From NCBI GenBank assembly GCA_015680685.1, contig MNCI01016148.1, forward strand, positions 283,677-347,676: a DNA stretch of 64,000 nt, read 5' to 3'. This DNA comes from Gnetum montanum (Eukaryota; Streptophyta; Gnetopsida; Gnetales; Gnetaceae). Positions 45,691 to 56,640 of the stretch are shown here, one piece after another (position 1 is the first letter of the stretch; each line of letters opens with the position of its first letter). The notes beneath the pieces are model-generated. The model had not been told where the DNA came from, ran no database searches, and saw only the letters and a program-made list of their open reading frames with translations. The translations under genes and the position numbers were made by a program.

Positions 45691-46010
45691 AGCCCTTTTG
45701 GACTCAAGTTCTGGTATGAACTTATTCTCTTAAGAAATGTACAAAGCCTGGAACTTGCCTCCACTAAAAAAGAGTAACATTCGGTTAGAGTTGGCCGACC
45801 AGTCCATCACTATCCCATTAGGACTAGTAGAGGACATTGTCACCACTATTTGTGGGTGGTCGTATCCAGCAGATTTCCTAGTGGTCCAAGTCAACAACTG
45901 TAAGGGGAACTTCCCAGTCATTATGGGAAGAGCATGGCTAAGCACAATTGATGCATGCTTAGGAATACATGATATTTCCCTAGAAATCTCAAAAGAAGAT
46001 ATGTTTGGAA
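45690..46010 (+). pseudogene. Retropepsin-like protease of element B
   Basis: ALLDSSSGMNLFS holds the active-site Asp-Ser (45700-45706), with the following Gly changed to Ser. Then come EMYKAWNLPPLKKSN, LADQSITIPLGLVEDI and FPVIMGRAWLSTIDA, matching the Athila 'LADRS..YPLGV.ED' and 'PIILGRPFL' pattern. A TAA stop (45731-45733) replaces the expected Gln just after the active site. The open frame 45737-46141 carries the rest. Confidence 0.85.
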
Positions 46011-46680
46011 AGATCAAAAAGAAAAAAGTTTCATGCATCGTATACAGTAACACAGGGTGTAACTGCATGCAGAATTCTTGGTTTGTACAATGTTTAACAT
46101 TGCCTGCATGCAACCAGTGTGCACAAGTAATGGATATATAAAGATGCTTGTATGTAGCAGCCACAAGATAGGAAGGCACCCAGTGGCTGACAATTGACCA
46201 AAATAGCAATTCAACTATATGCATGGAACCACCTAAGAGCTTGACTTGCGCCTATATCAATAGCATAGATACATTAGAGTAAGTCAATCACCAACTTCCA
46301 AGTCCTAACATTGAAAATATCAACTAGGGGAAGTTAGAAATTCCTGACGAGTTTAAGAGCCCCTCAAGTTAAAACCATTGCCCACTGGTATGGAGTATAC
46401 ATTTCTCAAGAATGGAAAATTGGTAATCATTAATGTTAAGCTCACTCATTAATGTTAAGCTCACTCCTCAACAAAAAGAAAGACTGCTAAAGATGGTAAA
46501 CAACTAGTTGAAAGCCTTCACTTCTTCATATCTCAAATTAACCGGAATAGATCCTAGGATATGCCAACATAGAATTTACACTGATCCCTCCATGAAGCCT
46601 TAACGACAACCGCAAAGGCGACTAAACCCAAAGCTTAAGCAAGTGGTTAAAGAATAAATTGAATAACTTCTAAAAGCTGG
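46011..46680 (+). mobile_element. Protease-RT linker of element B
   Basis: A degraded coding stretch with TPQQKERLLKMVNN-like and GIDPRICQHRIYTD-like pieces lies just before the RT. No separate domain was recognised. Confidence 0.6.
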
Positions 46681-47340
46681 GTTCATCGATCCTATTGCTG
46701 ATAGTGAATGGGTTAGTCCATTGGTCATTGTGCCTAAAAAGGGAGGCAAATGGAGGGTGTGTGTAGACTTTAGGTTGTTAAACATGGAAACATTTAAAGA
46801 CCATTTTCCATTGCCATTCATTGACCAAGTTTTAGATACCACTGCAGGGCATTGCTACTGTAGTTTTTTGGATGGTTACAGTGGGTACAATCAAATTCAA
46901 ATAGCACTAGAAGACCAAGCCAAAACTACATTCACAAGTCCTTGGGGGACATTTGCATATAGGTAGATGTTGTTTGGCTTGTGCAATGCCCCATCAACAT
47001 TTCAACATCTGGTTCTAAGTATATTTTAGTAGTAAATAGGAAATGGTGTGGAGGTCTTTATGGATGATTTCTCCACCTATGGAGCAAACTTTGAACAAGC
47101 ATTGGACCAATTAGAACAAGTACTAAAATGATGTGTAGAAGCCAACTTAAGGCTCAATTGGAAAAAAAGCCATTTAATGGTCCAAGAGGGAATTGTATTA
47201 GGGCATAAGATTTCACAAATAGGAATAGAGGTAGACCCCGAAAAGATTAAAGTCATCCAAGGAATCACTCGTCAACCTAAGACTATAAAAGATATCTGAT
47301 CATTCCTTGGACATATTGGCTATTATAGATGCTTCATCAA
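46681..47340 (+). pseudogene. Reverse transcriptase of element B
   Basis: The longest clean piece (46721-46966) reads MVIVPKKGGKWRVCVDFRLL, DHFPLPFIDQVLDT, FLDGYSGYNQIQIALEDQ and FTSPWGTFAYR. After a stop it continues MLFGLCNAPSTFQ. The catalytic FMDD box (VFMDDFSTYG, near 47050) is intact, but frameshifts surround it. This is the best-preserved pol segment in the window and a good marker for classifying the element. It lacks the insertion seen in many angiosperm Athila RTs between PKK and WRV. Confidence 0.9.
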
Positions 47341-47995
47341 GAACTTTTCAATGATTTCAAAACCATTGGTAGAATTAATGAAGAAGGACGTATCCTTTGA
47401 ATGGACCAAGGAATGTGAGCTAGCTTTCCAAACCTTAAATAAGAAGCTCATAGAAACACCCATTCTACAAGCTCTTGATTGGTCCAGACCATTCCAAATA
47501 ATTACTAATGCATCCAACTTTGCTTTAGAAGCTATACTTACATAGTTATATGATCAAAAAAAAAACCCTATTACATTCATTGTGCAAGTCAAAGTATTGC
47601 TGGTGCACAACTTAACTATACCACAATAGAAAAAGAGTTAATTGCTGTGGTGTTTGCACTAGAGAAGTTTAGGCACTATGTATTGGGCTATAAGATATTT
47701 GTACACACAAGTCATAGTGCAATATGGTTCCTAATGAATAAGCCAATGGTGAGCCCTCACATCATACAATGGCTTATGATCTTAAAAGAGCTCGATCTTA
47801 TGATGATCGATCGTAAAGGCACTGAGAACGTTGTTGCTGATCATTTATCTCAGTTACCATGGGATAACAAAGAGGATGAATATCCAATTTCTGACCATTT
47901 CCCTAATGAAATCCTCTTTGTAGCTGTAATAAAAAATCAATTACCCATCAATACAAATTGGTATAGTAGCATTCTCACTTATTTTCTTACATAAG
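47341..47995 (+). pseudogene. RNase H and connection region of element B
   Basis: PLVELMKKDVSFEWTKECEL is followed by PFQIITNASNFALEAILT, where Asp of the usual DAS is Asn. Then come TTIEKELIAVVFALEKFRHY and VHTSHSAIWFLM (usual YTDHSAL), and DRKGTENVVADHLSQLP. Two catalytic Asp positions appear substituted. Confidence 0.85.
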
Positions 47996-47999
47996 AGAG

Positions 48000-49290
48000 A
48001 CCACAAGGGCTAGACATTAAAAAGAAACAACAGTTTCTTTAGCAAGCCAAATATTTCATCAAAATCAATGGAAACCTTTATAAGGTATGTTCTGATGGCT
48101 TGGTATGATGGTGTGTTCCCAATATAGATCAATTGTGAGTTCTCCAAGATGCTCTGAGGGCCCTTGTGGGGGTCATTATGCTGGGAGATGAACAACTATT
48201 AAAATTTTTCTTATGGTATATTATTGACCTACATTGTTCTAGGACACTCATCATTTCATCCAATCCTGTGAGTGTTGTCAATGTGATGGGGGAATGAATG
48301 CTAGAATGGAGGGCCCACAACAATGGATTCAACCTTTAGAACCCTTCGAAATATGGGGTGTTGATTTTATGGGGCCTATCACACCAATGTCTAATGGAAA
48401 AGCCTACATTATTGTTGTTGTTTACTATTTTTCAAAATGGGCAGAAGTAGTCGTTATTACCAACTGTAAATCATCTACCACTGCATGATTTTTTCAACAA
48501 CAAATCGTAAATAGGTTTGGCATGCCTCATGCATTTATTTCTAATAATGGTACAAATTTTACAGGAGCGAATTTTTGAAAGTTAATGCAACGCTTAGGAG
48601 TTGAGCATAAATTGACTACACCATATCACCCTCAAGCAAATGGTCAAGCCAAAGTCACCAATATGAAAATCACGAGAATCTTGATGAGAACCATTAGCAA
48701 GTATAGGCAAGACTGGAGCACCAAATTGAATGATGCTCTTTGGGTGTACCACTCCACATGGAAACTCCCTATGAGTTAGTGTATGGTAAGCTTCCAACAC
48801 TTTCTATCCAAGCTATGCTCTGTACATTATCTACAATGTGTGACCTCAACCTTGACATTAGTCTAGCATAGAAAGAATGGTTAATGAACCTTAACTTGCT
48901 AGATGAAAATCGATTAGCTTCCCTATCATCCAACAAATTGCACAAGGCCTTCAACAAGCAACATCATGACCTAAGAATTAGAAAATTTAGATACCAACCA
49001 GGAGATAAGGTTCTTTATTGGAATCCCACACATGTGCCACAACGAACTAAATTTCAAATGCTATGGGAAGGACCTTATATCATTCATGAAAATTTTCCTT
49101 TAGGGGCAATGATGATCTATAAACTTGAGAGCCCAAATAGGAAATTATTAGTCAACATCCAGAAAACCAAACCTTTCCATGAGCCTAAAATAGCTAGTAC
49201 TAATACTACCTCTATTAATGGACAACCTTGCTCATTATTTCAGATCTCCTCCTTCCAACTCAGTCGTGGGGGAGATGGCCACTAATGCTA
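48000..49290 (+). pseudogene. Integrase of element B
   Basis: A zinc-binding N-terminal part (HYAG... and CECCQCD, about 48170-48290) precedes the core. The core reads EPFEIWGVDFMGPITPMSNG, KAYIIVVVYYFSKWAEV, HAFISNNGTNF and HHPQANGQAKVTN-type blocks. The first catalytic Asp is present (48363-48365). The second is Asn (48543-48545). The Glu position, 36 codons later, is Lys (48651-48653). The C-terminal part (48884-49285) includes LLDENRLASLSSNKLHKAF and GPYIIHENFP. No chromodomain is seen. It is inactive. Confidence 0.88.
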
Positions 49291-51200
49291 ACCATTCTAA
49301 GCCATCAGTTCCTTTTTCTTTTTTATTTTACACATTCTTCATCTTTACTTGTTTTTGTTTTACACCATCGTTAACATTTTTACTATTTTTCCTCTCTATT
49401 ACATTTTGTTTGAATTACACTCACTCATCGTATAATAAGTGCTCATGATGGTGGATTATACTATAATGGTGTTGATTGCTAATGTTTGGTTTTTACCTTT
49501 GACTTATAATGTTGATGCTAAGATATGGTTTCTTTTGATAAAACAAGTAATGAGTCCATGCCACCCATTCATCCATACAACTGTATGGTGTCCCTTTGCT
49601 TTGGAAATGTACTGTCTCTTTTTCTAAACAAACTTATTAATGAATTGGTGGCTTGGCATTCTTCAAACCAAGGAAAGATACAAATGGATTGAAAAGGGTG
49701 TGACTTCAAGGGGATTCAACACATTTGTGTTGGCTATTCTTTTGGGTCCTTGGATGTTTTTCACAGGCTTCCCACCATTCCACTGTTAGCTAATATTAGG
49801 AAGTTGAATGAATTGAACAAGTCTTTGCATGGTGTGGTTCTCACACTAAAAAAAACTAGTGGGAATTCAAAGCACACCCCTTAGACACACTAAAGGAAAA
49901 TGGGCTATAAGCACTAGTTATGGCATTGGAAAGACATGTTACCCATGCTTGAAGGTTCCCTCTAACTAAGGCCCTTCCTCACTTCCTATTTCTTTATTCC
50001 TCATTTTTTGGAATGGTGGTTGCTTTGTAGAAGCAGTCTTGCTACTTCAGGAGGATGGCTTGGTCAAGTTTGTTGATGTGAGGTCACTAGATGTGGTTAG
50101 TTTAATCTAGATTTGGATCAAATTTTATTAAGTCACCTTAATCACATACTACACAAGGGACTTTACACAAACTTGATTTTGGAATTCCATTCCATTCCAT
50201 TCTTTCTTTCTGTATTGCTTTCCATATTCCACCTCATTGTTGATTTTATGATTAGTCTATATCTTGGTTGATGCATTGTTATTCCTTGGTAAATTCTTAT
50301 TGGTAAGTTCTTAACCATTGTTTCCATATGACATTCGTAGAGCCTATGGATGCTTTGGTTTGTGGGTTTTTCAGGGCATCAAGGTCATGAGCCTACTTTG
50401 GGAAGGACCCACTGGCATTCCTTTTTAGTGCAATTATTAAGTTCTTTCCCTTAAACATTTCCTGTAATCAACTATTTCTCATTTCACCCATCCATGACAT
50501 CCATTTTTGTTTTTTTTATTGGCTTCACCATTGTTATCTCTCTCATCTATCTTGTTCTTTCGTTTTCCACCCTATTGCTACCAGAGGTTCGCTCTTAGTC
50601 GTGGGGGCCTATTGCAATTTTTTCCATTTCATTACTTATTTCACCTCTACACCTTGGGTAGTTATCAATTACAAACCTCTAACCCAATATTTTGCATACC
50701 CACAACCTAGCCAAGGTGCTTCATATTAAGGCAAGGTATCAATTACATTATATCTTATCTATCCTTGCTAATTCATGACTATGTTGTGTGTGCAAATGGC
50801 GGTCACATGAACAATGGACTAGGATAGGATGGAGCACTCAAGATGGACTAGAGCTAGAGCATTTACACAAGGAACAAGCTTAATCATGTGGCCATATATG
50901 AACAACGGTGTGCACATTTTTGACATCGACAGCAATGCACCACATTTTTGACATCGGCAGCAATGCACCGCATTTTCTTTTCTCTCTCTCTCTTCAAGTT
51001 GTCAAATGAGGGTCTGGATGTCATTTATGTACAGTGTTCACCATAATGGTTATGAACACCAATACTATAATATGTCTTTCAATTTGTTCACCAGGCACTT
51101 TGAGTTTGTCATTCCATGTCACCATCAGTTTTTGTTTAGTCAATAATCCCATACCTTTCCAATATTTTGTAAGGAACTCGAGGATGAGTTTTCATTCAGT
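49291..51200 (+). mobile_element. Post-pol non-coding region of element B
   Basis: About 1.9 kb contains no domain. It has T/C-rich stretches, a TTTTTGACATCGRCAGCAATG tandem pair near 50912-50970 and a TC microsatellite at 50980. The sequence GAGCCTACTTTGGGRAGGACC near 50390 recurs at 58045 in element C, showing that this region is shared. Confidence 0.7.
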
Positions 51201-51210
51201 CCTGGGGGTA
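51201..51210 (+). other. Polypurine tract of element B
   Basis: CCTGGGGGTA lies directly before the 3' LTR and corresponds to 94-103 in element A. Confidence 0.75.
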
Positions 51211-52062
51211 TGATGAGTTACGATATTAGATCCCCAATATCAGACCATCGATATCAGGTATGCAATATCAGATGTGCCAAAGTGATATCGAACATGCAAT
51301 ATTGGATATTGTCTCATCGCCTATAAATAAGAGACGAGGGCACTTGATTTCGCAGTTAGTTTTTCTTAGTCCTTTACCCAAACTCTTGCAGTTTTTCCTT
51401 TTAGAGTTAGAATTATCTCTAAGTACCCATAGTAGGAGTCATAGAGTGAACGGATCTTTATTTGAGCATTATGTACCTGAACACACATTGTGTCCAGAAA
51501 TAAAGATGAACTTTGTGATAAATTTTGCAACATTCAAAATAGCTCATTTATTGCATTTAATGTTATTTATAGTTATTTAATGCTTTCCTTAGTTAATTGA
51601 TGTTTTTTTTATAGAATTATTCATTTTCAACAAGTAAGCACACTCGGTACAATTACTTTAAGCATACATGGAACACTTGGTAACCTAGTAATGACTAGTG
51701 TTTGGTAATCCTAGTAGTGTTACACTGGTTCAAGATGTGTTCGGCAAGTGGGAACGGATACTGGTGTTAGGACTAGTCAGATCATAGCTGATTAGTTAAA
51801 TTAAATTAGTTACTCCCTTATTTCATTTCTCCATTTTAAGCATTAGGAATATAAAACATAAAAAAACCATAAAAACTCATATACCTCAAGTTTACTTAAC
51901 CATACAATCATGTCGTACAAGTAAGCTTGGGAAGACAACAATCACATAACCCATCCTTATTCTATAAAGGTGCATAAGCACTTAGCCCTTGGAGTTTGAC
52001 TGGATCACGTGTGAACGCTCGTATTTGTATTGTTGAGTGTAGGGGTACCTCGCCACTCATCA
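51211..52062 (+). repeat. 3' LTR of element B
   Basis: This is collinear with the 5' LTR and has CTATAAATAAG near 51322 and GAAATAAAGATG near 51498. ATGTT follows as the target copy. Confidence 0.92.
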
Positions 52063-52321
52063 ATGTTCTTTTAGAAATTTTTTGCTAATGGTACTTAAAT
52101 ATCCAACAATTATTATTTTTTCACTGATATATCTTTCATCTTGTCTTTCCTCTTAGACTTTACATATAAATATGTTATTTCATCTATGTGAATTGATTAC
52201 TAAACAACTACAACCTAGATCTAGGAACTGATTATGTTGATTTTCTTAATGTTATTCAAAGACATTCTATCTGCAAACTAGGTGCATACTTAAGAAAACA
52301 TATTGGTAGAGAAGTTTGCAG

Positions 52322-52457
52322 GTAACCAATTGGTATCGAATTATTATTTCCTTATTGTTTCCTCACCATTTCATTATTTTATATTAGTAGTTACACTTTA
52401 TATTATCTTAGTATAAAAATTCTATAGATATTTATCTTCTATTTCTTTCCTTTCTAG
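52322..52457 (+). other. Intron in Helitron gene, part 3
   Basis: Exon ...GTTTGCAG is followed by GTAACCAATTGG, a T-rich 136-bp stretch and the acceptor TTTCCTTTCTAG. Removal joins REVCR to YNISW in frame, the order expected in Helitron proteins (CRF.FPW). Confidence 0.7.
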
Positions 52458-52940
52458 GTACAATATTTCTTGGTCATTTTCTTTAGAAGTGAGTCTTTAT
52501 AAAGATATGAAAAATAATAATGAGATTACTTATGTTTCTTGAGAAAATGATTTGAGGCTTAATGTTCATAACAAAATGTTGGTTTAGACATGGAGGAAAA
52601 ATATAGATTTTCAACCTATCATGCATACTATGTTGTTATATAATATATTGTGAAATAAGCAACTAAATCTAAGAAGAAATCACAATCTTTTCATGATATG
52701 TTGCTAAAAATTTTAGAGTCAAGGAATTCTCATAAAGATGCTTTATCTGTCTATAGAAGGCTCATGATGAATGCTACCACAAATAAAGACATTAGTGCTA
52801 TGAAGATTTGTCACATGTTATATGAGCTTTCTTTAGTGAATTGCAATTGTGTTTTCCACACCATCAATATTTTATGAGAGGTGTACACAAAAGTTTCTAT
52901 TAATTTATAGGAAGTGGGTGAAGGTGAAAAATACACAATT

Positions 52941-52966
52941 GTTATTAATATATATATATATATATA
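52941..52966. repeat. TA microsatellite
   Basis: A run of TA dinucleotides lies inside the Helitron remnant. Confidence 0.9.
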
Positions 52967-53657
52967 ATGACTGCTTCCCATGGAAGATGCATTAATGCTA
53001 CAAGCTTTCAGAGAGTACAATTGTAACATGAAGAACAAGAAGAATCCAACTTAGAATTCATGTCACCTAAAGCAAGATGCTATTGTGAGATATTATCCCA
53101 AGTTTCTTGTTCCACCGAAGGAAGGGAATCAAAGATGGATTCAATATTGTTGGATTATGTTGTTATTGCATTATCCATATAGAGATGTGAAGCAAGATCT
53201 TAGTTGAAGAGGGAAAAAACCTTGATGAAGACTATCAATTCTTGAATGCTCAAATGAATCTTTCATCAAATTTCATTGGATTAGATGGTTTTGAATATTC
53301 AATGCATTTTTATGATACAAAGGAGAAATTCTAATCACATAACAAGAAGATGTTGCAAGGAATGCAAAGGCTCATTGTTGTGTGTGTAGCAAATAGAAAT
53401 CCCCGTGGTTTCAGAATTTTAAATGATGATATTGAGGGATTTTTGCTTATATGTGATTGTGCAAGGGTTACTCTCATAGTTAACCTTTGGCCAAAGGTAG
53501 GATAGGTGAATGGTGTCCTTGGCATGGTTCATAGTATTAACTATCATCCTAGGAAATAACCATTTTCATTACCATCTTACATTGTTATTGATTTTGACTC
53601 TTACATCAAATGTCCATTCAACAATTGTAACCCTCATCATGTGTGATTATACCTATG

Positions 53658-54532
53658 TGATGAGTCATCAATTTGTCAGGCCTCGATGTTGGATACCTGA
53701 CATTAGAGCCCTAATGTCGAAGCCAAGAAGTGATGTCGAATATCTGATGTCATCTCCTTTGGGTTCACCTATAAATATAGTGCTTAGGCACCTAGTTGAA
53801 ACAGGTAATAAGTAGTAGGGAAGATAGTTTTAGTTTTCAATTTTTGATAGTCTTTCTTAGAGTCCTGTTATTCCCAGTGCATGCTCGCAGTGTGATATTT
53901 GTAATCATATGGCATCTTTGTTTGAGTGTGATGTACTTGGACACATTACATGATTGGCAATAAAGATCGAGATTACTCCCATCATTGCAGCACCCACTTA
54001 GATTATTATTTCTTTCAATTGTTAATTATTTACAAATTTTCTTTAGTTAAATGTTTTCATTTATTATTATTGACTATTTCTATCATTAAGCAAAATGCAT
54101 ATGCCTTGATCACAAGCGTTTAAGTGTAGATACTTGGCAATCTAGAAGTGTATCATTTGGCACACCTAGTGACATACACTTGGCAACCCCAAAATTAGTT
54201 TCACGAAGTCCAAGACATACACCGATGATTAAGAGTAGACACTCATTGCACCTAGGATAGTTTAGATCTTAGTTTCCATTGTTCAGTACCTCAATTAATT
54301 CATTCCTTTATCATCATTAGGAGTAGCATAGAGATTAGACATCATACGTTTCACTTTGGAGTAAACCATATGTGACAAAGCTACCACTAGTCCAAGTGGG
54401 AAGAGAACGAACTGTGATTAGAGCATAACAATCTAGATACCACAACTAGTTGCATCCACGGAATTTGACCGGATCATGTGTGAACACTTGTGATTTGTAT
54501 GGTTGAGAGTAGGGATACCTCACTGCTCATCA
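53658..54532 (+). repeat. 5' LTR of element C
   Basis: It starts TGATGAG and ends CTCATCA. Its U3 has GATGTCG motifs and a perfect inverted repeat GACATTAG...CTAATGTC (53699-53718), then ACCTATAAATATAG near 53767 and AATAAAGATCGAG near 53960. It is 875 bp. Confidence 0.9.
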
Positions 54533-54533
54533 T

Positions 54534-54551
54534 TGGCACTGTTGCCAGGGA
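54534..54551 (+). other. Primer binding site of element C (tRNA-Asp)
   Basis: TGGCACTGTTGCCAGGGA differs from the tRNA-Asp complement at three positions, each a transition at a CpG. Confidence 0.85.
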
Positions 54552-54657
54552 TGGTGCTAGTTATGTAGATTAGTTATATCATACACAATCATTGTAATGG
54601 TATTATCAATGTATCTTTCAGAAACTCTTAGCTCACACACACCATAAACCAATAACA

Positions 54658-56640
54658 ATGTCTCTCTCACACAGAAGTGACCATGCACTATATAGTGAAC
54701 ACATTCATTGGAAAACTAACGATATATACGATGAAGAAAATTGGAGTGACCAAACTTATGTAGGGGTTTCTTATAATCATGACCACCTTGACAGCACTCA
54801 AAGACTACATTCACCCAAGGTAGACAATCTTGGAGGAGATGACATAAGTCCTAAACTAGGGGAGGCCTCAAGGCCTAAGACCTCCTTGAAAATCAGAAAC
54901 GGTAAATCAAGGGACCCCAAAGAACATCATAGAAGCCATGTTAATTCTGCTTGTGGCTCATCTTCCTCTCCCCCTTCAATGTCTAGTTCTAATGAAGATG
55001 AATGTACATATGAAGATAAAGTTTCACTAAAGGTTCAGACTAAAAATTGAAATTGAACCCATGGGAAAAGTGAAAGATGTCATCATGAACATAGGCAACA
55101 TCCTCACGATTAAACGAATGGAGATAGAAATATCCCACGTAATCTATCTGATGATGATGAACCCTTGTTGGCGACTAAGAGCCTAATTCAAATCACAAAG
55201 GCCATTAAGATATCTCGCAAGCGTTGCAAAAAGAGTCGCCTACCCAAGCTTGATATGAACAACATTCCTAAATTTGCGGGAGGCTATGATTTAGATTCAC
55301 AACATCATTTACAAGCATTCCATAATGCCTGTGATTTCTATGGCATTGAAAGTGGATGGCAAAAGCTTAAGCTCTTTCCTAGGACAATGATCGATAGAGC
55401 CAAAGTGTGGTATAAATCATTGAAACCAAATTCAATTTGACAGTGGTTCACAATGTTGGAACTCTTCAATGAAAAATACTAAACCTATGCAAGGGTGTCC
55501 AATTTGAGGAGATAGATCCAAGAGTGGAAGCAAGGACAACATGAACCCTTGGACATGGCCTTAGATAGATATTATGCCTTACTAAATAGATGCCCAGGCC
55601 ATGGTTTCTTCAAGGAAATCTAACTTTTCTACATCATAGATGGGCTTCATAATGAAACAAGGGGGACCCTTGGGATGTACGCCCCAGGATAATTATATGA
55701 GCTCCAAGCCCATCAGATCAAAGAGATAATCAAGCGTGTGGCAAAAGAAGAAGAAGAGATATGAAAATGGAAGAATGTTAAGAACTATCAATGGGATCCA
55801 ACTCTTCAATAGAAGAATGTCCAGATTTATGGTGAGGAGAATGAAACCACTCTTGATAAGGTGATTCCATAACAAACCTTGCTAATATAGAAATCTATTG
55901 ATGAACTTGAAGCAAAGTTTACTAGGATGTCCAAATGGATATGTGAAAATGTTACAACTCTCATTGAGACNNNNNNNNNNNNNNNNNNNNNNNNNNNNNN
56001 NNNNNNNNNNNNNNNNNNNNNNNNNNNNNNNNNNNNNNNNNNNNNNNNNNNNNNNAGGTGCCTTAAATTTGAAGTTTATGCAAAAGCACATGCCTAGGAG
56101 GTTTCTTCTTCCACAAGGTAATTACAAACACTTCCACAACTGATCGTACCATCCTAGGGGGACTTATTACTAGCCTCAACATGATTATCAACTATAGTGG
56201 CAACAATCACAATCATGGGGGAGGCCACCACCAAATCAATACTATCCACCCTATCTGCTGAAACGACATGAATATTATGTTAAACACCCTATTTCTCCAA
56301 CTAGTTCTACATCCTCTACTTTGAATCGCCACTACCACTCTCCTGAGTACCATCAACCCATGACATCCCCTAACGGATCATCACCTCATGCCTCTTACCA
56401 TTCATCCTACCCTTAATATTCTCACACTCCACCTCATTATATGCCATCACTAGCAACACAGGCAGGGTTGACAATCACAATATCAACAAATGAATGCCAC
56501 TTGTGTTGCAAATGTGCATAAACATGCTAACACCAGTGGGTCTCAACTACCATGTAGGAAACGTCCCTTCTGGAGGAAATGTCGTAAGCCAAAGTAGACC
56601 ACACATGGACCAACTATATCATCTAAGCTAGCATAATGCC
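54658..56640 (+). pseudogene. Gag of element C, with an N gap
   Basis: The start at 54658 gives an open N-terminus of 130 codons (MSLSHRSDHALYSEHIHWKT, ending in a Ser-rich part). A second open piece (55165-55440) has RLPKLDMNNIPKFAGGYDLD and LKLFPRTMIDRAKVWYKSL. Then, across stops, come HEPLDMALDRYYALLNRCPG, HGF and IIDGLHNETRGTLGMYAPG. After the gap comes a Pro/Tyr-rich C-terminus (HEYYVKHPISPTSS near 56268-56310). The order equals that of gag in X and B. Stops are scattered. Confidence 0.85.
55971..56055. other. Assembly gap (85 N)
   Basis: Unknown bases inside element C gag. Confidence 1.

Larger units (their letters stand above)
42215..52062 (+). mobile_element. Full-length Athila-like Ty3 element B
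   Basis: LTRs of 853 bp (42215-43067) and 852 bp (51211-52062) both start TGATGAG and end CTCATCA. Target copies ATGTT flank it at 42210-42214 and 52063-52067. Inside, in order, are a tRNA-Asp primer site, gag, protease, RT, RNase H and integrase on the plus strand. A long non-coding region and a polypurine tract follow. The LTRs differ at about one base in ten by eye, mostly transitions. It has no chromodomain. All genes are broken, so it is a dead element. Confidence 0.93.
52068..53657 (+). pseudogene. Helitron Rep/helicase remnant, part 3
   Basis: The Helitron gene resumes after B. Blocks are DYVDFLNVIQRHSICKLGAY near 52232-52290 and, after an intron, NDLRLNVHNKMLV near 52545-52590, WRKNIDFQPIMHTML, YRRLMMNATTNKDISAMKIC near 52755-52815 and LLLHYPYRDVKQDL near 53155-53200. 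A jump follows to the helicase C-terminal region, with CDCARVTLIVNLWPKVG at 53455-53505 and SLPSYIVIDFDSYIKCPF near 53570-53625. The Walker A and B part expected between about 53330 and 53440 is missing. Element C is inserted at 53658. Confidence 0.82.

Noticed and set aside
50590-50610. Second polypurine-like CGTGGGGGCC in element B
   Set aside because: No LTR follows; the real tract lies directly before 51211.
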